DNA of 10,513 nucleotides from CAZVEV01 sp964625865. GTDB taxonomy: Bacteria > Planctomycetota > Phycisphaerae > SM23-33. The notes beneath the pieces were generated by a model that saw only the letters and a list, made by a program, of their open reading frames with translations, did not search any database and was not told the DNA's origin. Made by a program: the position numbers and the translations under genes. Shown piece after piece: positions 1-6,577 of this stretch. Numbering within the stretch: position 1 is the stretch's first letter; every line of letters starts with the position of its first letter. The stretch covers positions 1-10,513 of the forward strand of contig CAZVEV010000219.1 in the NCBI GenBank assembly GCA_964625865.1. The letters are read 5' to 3'.

Positions 1-146
1 ACGGCCATGCCGGCCGCGTCGTCCTTCGCACTGTTGATGCGAAGACCGCTCGACAGACGCGAGACGGAATTGGCCAGGGCATCATAGCTCTTGCCCAAGT
101 GCCGCGCCGCCGACTCTGCCATAAGATTGTTTCTGATACCTAGCAT
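1..146 (-). CDS. Flagellin, N-terminal fragment (runs off the window)
   Basis: The reverse strand from 146 encodes 48 codons beginning MLGIRNNLMAESAARHLG. They include SRLSSGLRINSAKDDAAG, the near-invariant N-terminal D0/D1 helix signature of bacterial flagellin, the filament subunit exported by the flagellar type III system. The start is the ATG at 144-146, preceded by a purine-rich AGGAGAG at about 151-157, a good ribosome binding site. The remainder lies beyond position 1, so length and C-terminus cannot be judged. A sigma-28-like promoter match lies about 170 bases upstream. A methyltransferase and a TPR-sulfotransferase on the same strand sit directly upstream, which suggests the filament protein may be modified. 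The family call is secure. Which flagellin paralogue this is cannot be told. Confidence 0.95.
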   Translation of the reverse strand, partial: MLGIRNNLMAESAARHLGKSYDALANSVSRLSSGLRINSAKDDAAGMA

Positions 147-317
147 CTGACTCTCCTCTACTTGCCTCTACTAGACGTTTCCGCTGCCCGCCCCTACGCC
201 GGGACGCCGCGAGTGTTGTTCGGCCCTACGCAGGCCGCTGTGTTGCTCTCTCTCGTTCTCGGGTGACCGCCGTATGGCCCTTGTTAACCGGCCCGGAGGT
301 CTTCCTCACTTCCCCAT

Positions 318-344
318 TCATCGGCAAACCCCCGCCCCACTTGA
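318..344 (-). promoter_or_regulatory. Sigma-28 (FliA-type) promoter candidate for the flagellin gene
   Basis: On the minus strand, TCAAGTGG (337-344) is followed by exactly 11 bases and then GCCGATGA (318-325). The classical flagellar sigma-28 consensus is TAAAGTTT-N11-GCCGATAA, so the match is 5/8 in the -35 and 7/8 in the -10 with ideal spacing. It lies in the gap between the sulfotransferase stop (418) and the flagellin start (146). It would give a 5' leader of roughly 160 bases. Late flagellar genes are normally under this sigma factor. No experimental evidence is available here. Confidence 0.6.
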
Positions 345-417
345 ATAATCCGAAAGTTTTGTTTGCCGGCAGGACCGTCAGAAGGAGCCCCCCCGATCCG
401 CCGTCCACCCCGTCCAC

Positions 418-3300
418 TCAGTCCACTCGCCCCATGCACAAACCGAACATCTCCGCCAGGGCGGGCTCGTAGTTCTTCCATCGCGCCACCGAGCGGGAGT
501 GGACGGGCTGGCGGACCTGGCGGGAGCTGGCGGTCTGGACGGCGGTGCGCTTCTTGTGGAACTCGATGCAGGCCGGGGCCCACGGCAGGCCCACCCAGTC
601 GACCAGGCGGCGGGCCTGGGACTCCAGGTCGGCGACGGTGTCCTCGTAGCGAACCTCCAGCCACTCGACCGGCAGCACCTTGCGCCAGTGGTCCATCAGC
701 CGCCGGTAGCCGCCGACGCGGCGCCCGAGGTCCGTCTCGTCGCATGACCAGTGCAGTTCCTGGAACCGCGTCATCCAGCAGGAGACGGCCACGTCGCGGC
801 CGTCCCGCTGGGTGTGGATGATCCGGGCGTTGGGCAGCAGCGTGGCGATCAGGCCGAGCATGAGGTAGTTGCCCGGCATCTTGTCGACGACGCGGAGGGC
901 TTGGTCGTCCAGGGCGGCGATGCCGGCCAGGTAGTCGCCCGCGAGTTGGCGGATCATCTCCGGCGTCAGGTGGGGGGCGCAGAGGGCCGGTGGATCGTCG
1001 CGCCCGGTCAGGCCCGGGAGGCTCAGGTTGGCGTCGGAGATCAGCAGCAGTTCGCCGGCGCCGAACGCCTGCGGATGGGCGGCGAGGACCTGCTCGGTCA
1101 GCGTCGTGCCCGACCGCGGCATGCCGACGATGAACACCGGCCTGGCGCTCGGGTCGCCCAGGCCCGCGACGCGCTGGAAGTACTCCGGCGTGTAGGCGCG
1201 GATGATCTCGTCGAGGCCCTGGTCGAACTTGTCGGGGTCGTAGATCTTGTTGACCCGGATATTGGCGGCGCGGGCGGCGGCGTTGGCACGGCGGACGTAC
1301 TCGACGGCCCGGTCGAACTCGCTGCGAGCGTCGAACACGTGGGCCAGCGCCGAGCAGAGCATCGAGGCCTGCTCGTCGGTCAGGTCGTCCGCGTCGGGTC
1401 CGTCGAGCATCTGTTCGATGACGCCCTGGTCGTCGGCGGGCAGCTTCGCGCGAAGTCCGCGGGCCAGTTGGGCCAGGGCGTCGGCGCGTCTGGGCTCGCG
1501 GGCCAAGGCCGCCCGGAAGCACGCTTCGGCCCGGGCAAAGTCGCCCTTCTGATCGTAGACCACGCCGAGATTCATGTGCGGGGTGGCTGCGGCGTCGTCC
1601 AGTTCGGCCGCCTGCTCGAGCACGTCTATCGCCCGACCGTGCCGCCCGGAGTCCATGAGGACGCGGCCGAGATGGCACATGGCGTCGAGATGCTCGGGCT
1701 CGACGGCCAACGCCGCGTCGCAGGCGTCGACGGCCTCGGGGAATCGCCGCTGGGCCTCCAGCGACAGGGCCAGTTGGTAGTGGGCTTCGGCGTTGTCGGG
1801 GTTGATGGCGATGTAGGAGCGGCAGGCCTCGGCGGCTTCGACCTCGCGGCCGCGCTGGCGGAAGACGACGGCGGCGTTGAGGTAGACCTCCGGGGGGGTC
1901 GCCCCGAGCAGGACGCAATTGTCGTAGGCCCCGAGCGCCTCGTCCAGGTCGCCGCGCTGCCGCAGGGCATTTCCGAGATTGTAGAACGCCTCGGCGTAGT
2001 CCGGCTTGATCGTGACGGCCTGCTTGAAGCTCTCGACGGCCGCGTCGAGGTCGCCCTGCGATTGCAGCAGATTGCCCAGGTTGTTGTGCGGGTCGGCGTA
2101 GTCGCTCCGCGCGGCGACCGCGGCGCTATAGGCCTCTCGGGCTTCGTCGGGGCGGCCCGCCTCCTGGCAGGCCAGACCGCGGTTGTTGTGGGCTTCGGCG
2201 TAGTCGCCTCGGGCCGCGACGGCGCGGGAGTAGGCCTCGATGGCGGCGTCCGTATCGCCGGCGTCTTGCAGGGCGATGCCGAGGTCGTACCACGCTTCGG
2301 CGTAGTTGTCGCGCAGGGCGACGGCCTGCCGGTAGGCCGCGATCGCCTCGTCGGTGCGCCCCGCCGCGTACAGGGCGCTGCCGAGATTGCAGGCGGCCTC
2401 CGCGTAGTCGCTCTGGGCCGCCAGGGCGCGCGTGAAGGCGTCGATCGCCTCGTCCGCCTTCTCGGCGTCGGCGAGCACGCTGCCCAGATTGTTCCAGGCT
2501 TCGGCGTAGTTGGGGCGAATCGCCACGGCGGTGCGGTAGGCCGCGACGGCCCCGTCGCCCTGGCCGGCGGCGCGAAGGGCGTTGGCGAGATTGAAGTGGG
2601 CCTCGGCATACTCGGGGCGTATCTCGACGGCGCGCCGGCAGGCGAGGGCGGCCTGCTCGGCGTCGCCCTGGTCGAGCAGGAGGTTGCCCATATTGTTGTA
2701 CGCTTCGGCGTAGTCCGGTCGCAGTTCGACGGCCCGGCACCACGCGGCGGCCGCGGGACCCACCTGGCCCTGCCGCTGAAGCGCGACGCCCAAGTTGTTG
2801 TGGGCCTCAGCGTAGGTGGGATTGATCTCGATGGCCCGTCCATACGCGGCGGCCGCCTCGTCCGTGCGCCCGCAGGCCGCCAGCGCCACGCCGAGGTTGC
2901 AGTGGGCTTCGGCGTAGTCGTCCTTCAGGGCGATGGTCTTGGCGTAGGCGGCGGCGGCCTCGTCGAACCGCCCCTGGTCGCGGAGGACGTTTCCGAGGTT
3001 GTAGTGGGCCTCGACGAAGCCGGGCCTGGCGGCGATGGCCCGGCCGATCAGGTCGGTCGCCGCCTGCCCGTCGCCGCTTTGCATGGCGAGCACGCCCAGC
3101 AGGTGCAGGGCGTCGGGCTCGTTCGGCGAGACGGCGAGCACCTGCTGATACAGCCCCGCCGCGTCGTCCAGGCGCCCGGCCTGGTGGTGCGACACCGCGG
3201 CGGTCAGCAGTTGACCGATGTCGCCGACGGCTGCGGTTCGCTTACGCTTCGCACGGCTGCGATTGCGCTGGCGGCTGGTGTTCTTCTTGCTCTTGCTCAT
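418..3300 (-). CDS. TPR-repeat sulfotransferase (960 aa)
   Basis: A basic leader (MSKSKKNTSRQRNRSRAKRKR) is followed by about 17 tandem 34-residue tetratricopeptide repeats (residues about 29-606) with the pattern YAEAHNNLGxAL..G..DEA..AY. A linker leads to a sulfotransferase domain (about 720-935). It shows the 5'-phosphosulfate loop PVFIVGMPRSGTT (721-733), the 3'-phosphate-binding motif RDGRDVAVS (832-840) and the C-terminal VRQPVHSRSVARW typical of the TPR-sulfotransferase family. Such enzymes transfer sulfate from PAPS; the acceptor here is unknown. The ATG at 3300 is chosen because it lies 5 bases after the methyltransferase stop with AGAGG just upstream. The longer ATG at 3369 would overlap that gene by 64 bases. 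There is no signal peptide, so it is probably cytoplasmic. The flagellin gene follows, so a flagellin or flagellar glycan substrate is a reasonable guess. Confidence 0.92.
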   Translation of the reverse strand: MSKSKKNTSRQRNRSRAKRKRTAAVGDIGQLLTAAVSHHQAGRLDDAAGLYQQVLAVSPNEPDALHLLGVLAMQSGDGQAATDLIGRAIAARPGFVEAHYNLGNVLRDQGRFDEAAAAYAKTIALKDDYAEAHCNLGVALAACGRTDEAAAAYGRAIEINPTYAEAHNNLGVALQRQGQVGPAAAAWCRAVELRPDYAEAYNNMGNLLLDQGDAEQAALACRRAVEIRPEYAEAHFNLANALRAAGQGDGAVAAYRTAVAIRPNYAEAWNNLGSVLADAEKADEAIDAFTRALAAQSDYAEAACNLGSALYAAGRTDEAIAAYRQAVALRDNYAEAWYDLGIALQDAGDTDAAIEAYSRAVAARGDYAEAHNNRGLACQEAGRPDEAREAYSAAVAARSDYADPHNNLGNLLQSQGDLDAAVESFKQAVTIKPDYAEAFYNLGNALRQRGDLDEALGAYDNCVLLGATPPEVYLNAAVVFRQRGREVEAAEACRSYIAINPDNAEAHYQLALSLEAQRRFPEAVDACDAALAVEPEHLDAMCHLGRVLMDSGRHGRAIDVLEQAAELDDAAATPHMNLGVVYDQKGDFARAEACFRAALAREPRRADALAQLARGLRAKLPADDQGVIEQMLDGPDADDLTDEQASMLCSALAHVFDARSEFDRAVEYVRRANAAARAANIRVNKIYDPDKFDQGLDEIIRAYTPEYFQRVAGLGDPSARPVFIVGMPRSGTTLTEQVLAAHPQAFGAGELLLISDANLSLPGLTGRDDPPALCAPHLTPEMIRQLAGDYLAGIAALDDQALRVVDKMPGNYLMLGLIATLLPNARIIHTQRDGRDVAVSCWMTRFQELHWSCDETDLGRRVGGYRRLMDHWRKVLPVEWLEVRYEDTVADLESQARRLVDWVGLPWAPACIEFHKKRTAVQTASSRQVRQPVHSRSVARWKNYEPALAEMFGLCMGRVD
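1485..3216 (-). repeat. Tandem 102-bp coding repeats (about 17 TPR units)
   Basis: Within the sulfotransferase gene the 34-residue TPR unit recurs about 17 times without a break, giving a 102-base period in the DNA. The central copies (about units 3 to 12) all carry the boundary sequence YAEA or a close variant, and are more alike than the outer ones. This suggests recent expansion by duplication in the middle of the array. Such arrays can change copy number by recombination and are prone to assembly collapse. Confidence 0.85.
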
Positions 3301-3305
3301 CGCCT

Positions 3306-4589
3306 CTACGCCCAGGACGTTTCGCCCGAATCCGGATGTCTCAGCAGGACCACGTCGGCCCACTCGCACAGGGCCTGAATCACGGGCGTGAACTGGGCGA
3401 GGACCTCCTGCTCAGACGGCCCGTTGGAGAACTGCTCCCGCACCTGCTGGACGATCTGTCCGATCGACCGCCTGCCGTCGATCAGCTTGAACGCTGCCCG
3501 CGTGAACTTGCCCGGCTTGATCGAGATCCGCGGCAGGGGCTCGGCTTCGATGGTCCACTGCGGACGGTCGAGGATCGTCTTGAAGCCGTCCCGTGTCTGG
3601 GGGGCCAGCACGGGGATGCTCTGCGAATCGTTGATGTCGACAACCGTGTCGGTCTGCGGCGAGACGAAGCACGAGTGCTTGATGATCTCGCCGGAGATCA
3701 GCTCGCCGATGGCCTGCTGCTGACGGAGCCCCATGGCGGCGATGCGTTCGAGCAGGCGCGGGTCGTTGAGGAAGTGCTCGGGCTTGTACCACACGCGGGC
3801 CAGCGGGATGAACTTGACGAGGTTCAGCCCCGCCCCGCCGAGGAAGTCGTACAACTGGTCGACCGTGTAGGCCCGGTCCTGCGAGTGCAGCAGCAGGTCG
3901 TACAGGCCGATCCCGCTCTCGCCGAGGTGGTCGGTGAACAGCCCCTCGCCGCGCTTGAACCAGTTCGACGCCGGCAGGTCGGCGAGCACCGCACGCGTGT
4001 TGTCCACCTCCTGCTGGGCGTCGTCGGACGCATCGTTGACCCGGCGCATGAGGTCCTGCATCTGGTAGACGCCCGTGCGCCCGTATTGGGCGTAGACCAT
4101 GATGCCCATGCACCCGTCGCCCGCGAGCACGCTCCGCAGGGCGGCCAGGCCCGCCGGCGGGTCCGACAGGTGGTGCAGCACGCCGCAGCAGTTGATGTAG
4201 TCGAACGGGGCGAAGCCCATCTGCGCCGCCTCCAGCAGCGAGCCGTGAATCCACGTGATGTTCTCCAGCCCGCGGACCGCCGCTCGCGCCTTGGCCACCT
4301 CGGCTGACGCCTCGCTGATGTCCAGGTGCACCACCGTCGCATCGGTGTCCTTCAATTGCTCGGCCAGCCAGATCGTCGCGTCGCCCGTGCCCCCGCCGGC
4401 TACCAGCGCACGGAAGCCGCGCCCGAAGTCGCGCCGCCCCCGGAAGCAGTAGTGGTTCATCACGTCCAGCGTGGCCAGGATCGGCTTGCGGATGCGCGTC
4501 CGCTCGTCGGCGGGGTCCCGCTCGGGATAGGGGTAGTTCTCGTACTGCGTCCTGACCGTTTGCGTGGTCTCGTCCGTGAAGTCAGCCAT
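3306..4589 (-). CDS. Class I SAM-dependent methyltransferase with PqqD-like C-terminus (427 aa)
   Basis: The N-terminal region carries QYENYPYPERDP (15-26), a motif seen in methyltransferases that accompany or are fused to TPR proteins. The Rossmann domain follows, with the SAM loop ALVAGGGTGD (61-70), an acidic ribose-binding residue in VVHLDIS (86-92) and FDYINCCGVLHHLSDPP (129-145) at the motif IV region. From about 350 to 427 is a second module, with SIKPGKFTRAAFKLIDGRRS (356-375) then a helix. It resembles PqqD-type winged-helix peptide-binding domains. The start ATG at 4589 has GAGGA at a proper distance. The gene ends 5 bases before the TPR-sulfotransferase, so the two are almost surely co-transcribed. 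The substrate is unknown. The position suggests a flagellin or a sugar placed on it. Confidence 0.87.
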   Translation of the reverse strand: MADFTDETTQTVRTQYENYPYPERDPADERTRIRKPILATLDVMNHYCFRGRRDFGRGFRALVAGGGTGDATIWLAEQLKDTDATVVHLDISEASAEVAKARAAVRGLENITWIHGSLLEAAQMGFAPFDYINCCGVLHHLSDPPAGLAALRSVLAGDGCMGIMVYAQYGRTGVYQMQDLMRRVNDASDDAQQEVDNTRAVLADLPASNWFKRGEGLFTDHLGESGIGLYDLLLHSQDRAYTVDQLYDFLGGAGLNLVKFIPLARVWYKPEHFLNDPRLLERIAAMGLRQQQAIGELISGEIIKHSCFVSPQTDTVVDINDSQSIPVLAPQTRDGFKTILDRPQWTIEAEPLPRISIKPGKFTRAAFKLIDGRRSIGQIVQQVREQFSNGPSEQEVLAQFTPVIQALCEWADVVLLRHPDSGETSWA

Positions 4590-4801
4590 CAGTCGTCCTC
4601 GTCGACAGCCGTGTCCGTCCCCCCCGCCGGCTGAACTGTGACATACCCCCCGCCGCGCCTCAAGAACATTCCCGATCTCTCCGCGAAGTTTGCCCCCGCC
4701 TGATGCACATCTTACGCTTCATACGTGGGCCTTTTCGGCCGTCGGCGCGGCGCCGGCGCGGCGCTGGCTGGACAGGGAAACCATGTAACGGGCGTTGAGA
4801 A
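4590..4801. other. Divergent intergenic region
   Basis: This 212-base gap separates the minus-strand methyltransferase from the plus-strand lipid kinase, so it should hold a promoter for each. On the plus strand, TTGCCC (4690-4695), a 17-base spacer and TACGCT (4713-4718) form a weak sigma-70-like candidate. A short GGCC-TTTTC-GGCC hairpin lies at 4731-4743, followed by a very GC-rich stretch with repeated GGCGCGGCGC. I saw no convincing operator or sigma-28 site. Confidence 0.4.
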
Positions 4802-5377
4802 ATGGGCAAGCAGCAGACCCTCTACAAACCGGACACCGACACACACCCGGGCAATGCGGCCAGCGCAAGTGCCCCCCACCGGGCCAAGCCGCCGGTCGAC
4901 CTGCCCTACATCCCCCAGCGCGTCGAGTCGCCCCCGCGCCCCGACGGGGCCGACCGCTTCGGGCGACGCTCCGGCGAGATCAACTTCGTCGACGTCGACC
5001 GCCCGTTCTCCCTGCGGGGCCGCCTCAAGAGCTTCCGCTACGCCATCGGCGGGATCGCGATCATCCTGGGAACCCAGCACAGCGCGTGGCTGCACGCGTT
5101 GGCGACCGCGGCGGTCTGCGGTGCGGGGCTGTACTTCGGCATCACGGCCGCCCAGTGGTGCTGGATCGTCCTGGCGATCATGGGCGTCTGGACCGCCGAG
5201 GCCCTCAACACCGCGTTCGAGCTGCTGTGCGACGTGGCCTCGCCGGAGTTTCACCCGCTGGTCAAGAAGGCCAAGGACGCCTCCGCCGGGGCGGTCATGA
5301 TCTCGGCTGTCGGGTCGGCGATCATCGGCTTGACCATCCTGGGCCCCCATCTGATCAGGCTGCTGACCTCGCCCTGA
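4802..5377 (+). CDS. dgkA: DgkA-family lipid kinase (diacylglycerol / undecaprenol kinase), 191 aa
   Basis: Residues about 72-187 match the small integral-membrane kinase family that phosphorylates diacylglycerol or undecaprenol to recycle envelope lipid carriers. Visible signatures are SFRYAIGGI (77-85) and the catalytic and metal-binding AEALNTAFE (132-140; E133, N136, E140). KKAKDASAGAVMI (155-167) follows, with the conserved K158-D159. Three hydrophobic helices can be seen (about 81-90 extending to 112, 117-132 and 163-187). The layout resembles Gram-positive-type undecaprenol kinase, but the substrate cannot be decided. A hydrophilic, proline-rich N-terminal extension of about 70 residues precedes the domain, whereas family members are usually about 120 residues. 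The ATG at 4802 lacks a strong Shine-Dalgarno. A later start would remove part of the extension. No functional link to the flagellar block is evident. Confidence 0.87.
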   Translation: MGKQQTLYKPDTDTHPGNAASASAPHRAKPPVDLPYIPQRVESPPRPDGADRFGRRSGEINFVDVDRPFSLRGRLKSFRYAIGGIAIILGTQHSAWLHALATAAVCGAGLYFGITAAQWCWIVLAIMGVWTAEALNTAFELLCDVASPEFHPLVKKAKDASAGAVMISAVGSAIIGLTILGPHLIRLLTSP

Positions 5378-5430
5378 GGCTCCCCGGATTCCGAAAGTCT
5401 GATTCACGTAACCCGTTTTCGCCGCGGTTG

Positions 5431-5448
5431 GCGCCGGTTGGCGCTTTC
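5431..5448 (+). terminator. Weak hairpin terminator candidate after dgkA
   Basis: GCGCC, loop GGTT and GGCGC form a 5-base-pair stem at 5431-5444, followed by only three T residues. It lies 54 bases after the kinase stop codon. The stem is short and the T tract is poor, so this is a tentative call. Confidence 0.25.
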
Positions 5449-5719
5449 ACCCGGCCTTTCGCTCCGCCCTTCCATGATTGCGACGCCCGTCCGGCCCTGC
5501 AAGACAATTGACACACAATCGTTACCTGAGCACACCCCTTCAACAATACCAGTTTTATCCTGGTCTTTCCTGGTCCGCGCGCCAACCGAGTCGCATAATC
5601 GCACTTACAGGAATTGAAATCGGTTTTATGATTGACTTCAAGGCATCTCCGTCACCCATCCCGTTCCGTCTCTTCCTCCGCGCGGAGGACCGGCCCTGGT
5701 CGTCGCCGGCCTGGTGGCT

Positions 5720-5760
5720 GAAAAGGGGACTGGCTCCGTCCGCGGTGCCTGCCCCTTTTC
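5720..5760. repeat. Palindromic intergenic element, family A (AAAAGGGG...CCCCTTTT)
   Basis: GAAAAGGGGACTGGCTCCG (5720-5738) faces CGGTGCCTGCCCCTTTTC (5743-5760). Read on the opposite strand, the right arm gives GAAAAGGGGCAGGCACCG, so the two match apart from a few mismatches and one gap. The loop is about four bases. Similar AAAAGGGGAC-type palindromes are, as I recall, dispersed in planctomycete and deltaproteobacterial genomes and tied to REP-associated transposases. That link is from memory. It could also act as a transcription terminator, as the right arm ends in TTTT. Confidence 0.6.
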
Positions 5761-5808
5761 GCCTTTTCCCTTTTCGCCCTCAGCTTTACAGCACCTCGTT
5801 CCTTCATA

Positions 5809-5851
5809 GTGCTCGGGAGTGCCACGCCCCTCCACCCACGCCACCGAGCAC
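5809..5851. repeat. Palindromic intergenic element, family B (GTGCTCGG...CCGAGCAC)
   Basis: Perfect 8-base arms GTGCTCGG (5809-5816) and CCGAGCAC (5844-5851) enclose a 27-base loop. The loop contains GTGCCACGCC and CCCACGCCACC, which partly continue the symmetry. It sits between element A and the REPIN-like element and shares no arm sequence with either. Shorter arms make this less sure than its neighbours. Confidence 0.4.
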
Positions 5852-5886
5852 CGGTGTACTCAACCGATGCTCCGTCTTCGTAAGTC

Positions 5887-5962
5887 GTAGGGTGGGTAGC
5901 TTTGTTACCCACCGCCAAACCGTCATGTCAACAGCACGTGGGTAACAAGTGACCCACCCTAC
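5887..5962. repeat. REPIN-like double hairpin, family C (GTAGGGTGGGT...ACCCACCCTAC)
   Basis: The left arm (5887-5912) begins GTAGGGTGGGT and ends GTTACCCAC. The right arm (5938-5962) is its reverse complement except for a few bases in the middle. Each arm is itself a hairpin. On the left GGTGGGTA (5891-5898) pairs with TACCCACC (5906-5913), and on the right GTGGGT pairs with ACCCAC. Two inverted REP hairpins around a short spacer (about 25 bases) is the REPIN/BIME layout mobilised in trans by REP-associated tyrosine transposases (RAYT). No such transposase lies in this window. Confidence 0.75.
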
Positions 5963-5963
5963 C

Positions 5964-6101
5964 CACTCCGCTCCGTTCCAATTCGACGAGATTCGGTTCT
6001 CGAATGTCAGTCCCAACGAAGTCGTTCCGATACCCGAACCGGCCACGCTCGCCCTTGCCGCGGCCGACCTGCTGGGGCTGCGACGGCGTAGGCGCGCATA
6101 G
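5964..6101 (+). pseudogene. 3' remnant of a PEP-CTERM protein gene
   Basis: The plus-strand frame 5964-6101 encodes 45 residues and a TAG stop. It contains FDEIRFSNVS, then VPIPEPATLALA, a short hydrophobic stretch and RRRRRA at the extreme end. That is the tripartite PEP-CTERM sorting signal (PEP motif, membrane helix, arginine cluster) recognised by exosortase in Gram-negative bacteria. No start codon is available: the frame meets a TAA at 5943-5945, inside the REPIN-like element whose right arm ends at 5962. The hydrophobic helix contains an aspartate (AAADLLGL) where a small or apolar residue is usual, consistent with drift. The genuine terminator downstream supports a former gene. Similar FDEIR segments precede the tag in LamG-like secreted proteins. 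The missing 5' part is not recognisable upstream. Confidence 0.75.
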
Positions 6102-6125
6102 GCGCCATCGCAATACGGACACCCC

Positions 6126-6160
6126 ACGGGGCGGCCTTTCGTCGGGTCGCCCCGTTTTTG
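6126..6160 (+). terminator. Intrinsic terminator of the PEP-CTERM relic
   Basis: ACGGGGCGGCC (6126-6136) pairs with GGTCGCCCCGT (6145-6155) through 11 base pairs, one of them G-U, around an 8-base loop. It is followed by TTTT and TG. It begins 25 bases after the relic's stop codon. This is the clearest rho-independent terminator in the window. Confidence 0.85.
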
Positions 6161-6405
6161 TTGGTCGACACGCGGCCAAGACGACGTGCTGGTCATCACA
6201 CGTCAGACCCGCACGTCGCTCTATCACGACAGCGGGGAGAGGACAAGCCCCGCCGTCGACCATCACGCTCGGGCGAGACTGAACCAGACGAAGAGGTCCT
6301 TTCAGGAAAGAACGGTCGCAAATTCCGGGGACATCTATGAGCAAGCCTGTGTCAAGTCGGTAACGGGACGTCAGCGGGATTTTTCCAAACATCTATTCGG
6401 CATCA

Positions 6406-6495
6406 TCCGTCGGGGCCGTGTCGGCTTGTCAGGCGTGCCATGAGAATCAGTACGTTGCCGGCCCCAGTCACCATAACGAAGTCGCGATGCCTCAG
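6406..6495 (+). pseudogene. Probable fragment of a multihaem cytochrome c (CxxCH...SHH..AM)
   Basis: The frame reads SVGAVSACQACHENQYVAG and then PSHHNEVAMPQ. This follows the pattern VGxxxCxxCHxxxYxxWxxSHHxxAM, the start of the first haem segment in planctomycete-type TPR/multihaem cytochromes. Covalent haem would attach at CQACH (6427-6441). The usual tryptophan is replaced by glycine. Downstream the frame continues to 6606 without further family features, and upstream it closes at a TAA (6361-6363). There is no signal peptide. I read it as a decayed piece of a larger gene. A chance match remains possible because only about 30 residues agree. Confidence 0.35.
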
Positions 6496-6577
6496 TCCCT
6501 TCGATCGGGGTCCGGCAGGTCTGTCCTGCTCTCGTTTTGTCATCGGTTTGGCTCCCTGGTGTCCCCCGAATTGAGTA

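Larger units (their letters stand above)
5378..6577. other. Gene-poor 1.2-kb region with repeats and gene relics
   Basis: No intact coding region is supported here. From 5378 to about 5650 there is AT-richer unassigned sequence with a doubled GGTTGGCGC at about 5427-5444. A perfect 14-base palindrome, CCTCCGCGCGGAGG, lies at 5675-5688. Three palindromic elements (5720-5760, 5809-5851, 5887-5962) follow. Next come a PEP-CTERM gene relic with terminator (5964-6160), unassigned sequence (6161-6405) and a probable cytochrome c relic (6406-6495). The region ends at the 3' end of the convergent GH99-like gene. Confidence 0.7.

Noticed and set aside
751..3378. An 875-codon open frame on the plus strand opposite the TPR-sulfotransferase
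   Set aside because: It mirrors the TPR gene in a GC-rich repeat and its product is itself a 34-residue periodic, low-complexity sequence. The minus-strand product has clear domains.
3336..4307. A long plus-strand open frame opposite the methyltransferase
   Set aside because: It is antisense to a well-supported gene, and its product has no domain and strongly skewed composition.
5508..5536. A perfect TTGACA box
   Set aside because: No acceptable -10 lies 16-18 bases downstream and no gene follows.
5478..5945. A 155-codon plus-strand open frame in the gene-poor region
   Set aside because: It runs through three palindromic elements, has no good ribosome site and shows no protein-like pattern.
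6232..6253. GCGGGG / CCCCGC hairpin
   Set aside because: The stem has six bases with a 10-base loop and no T tract, so it is not convincing as a terminator or repeat.
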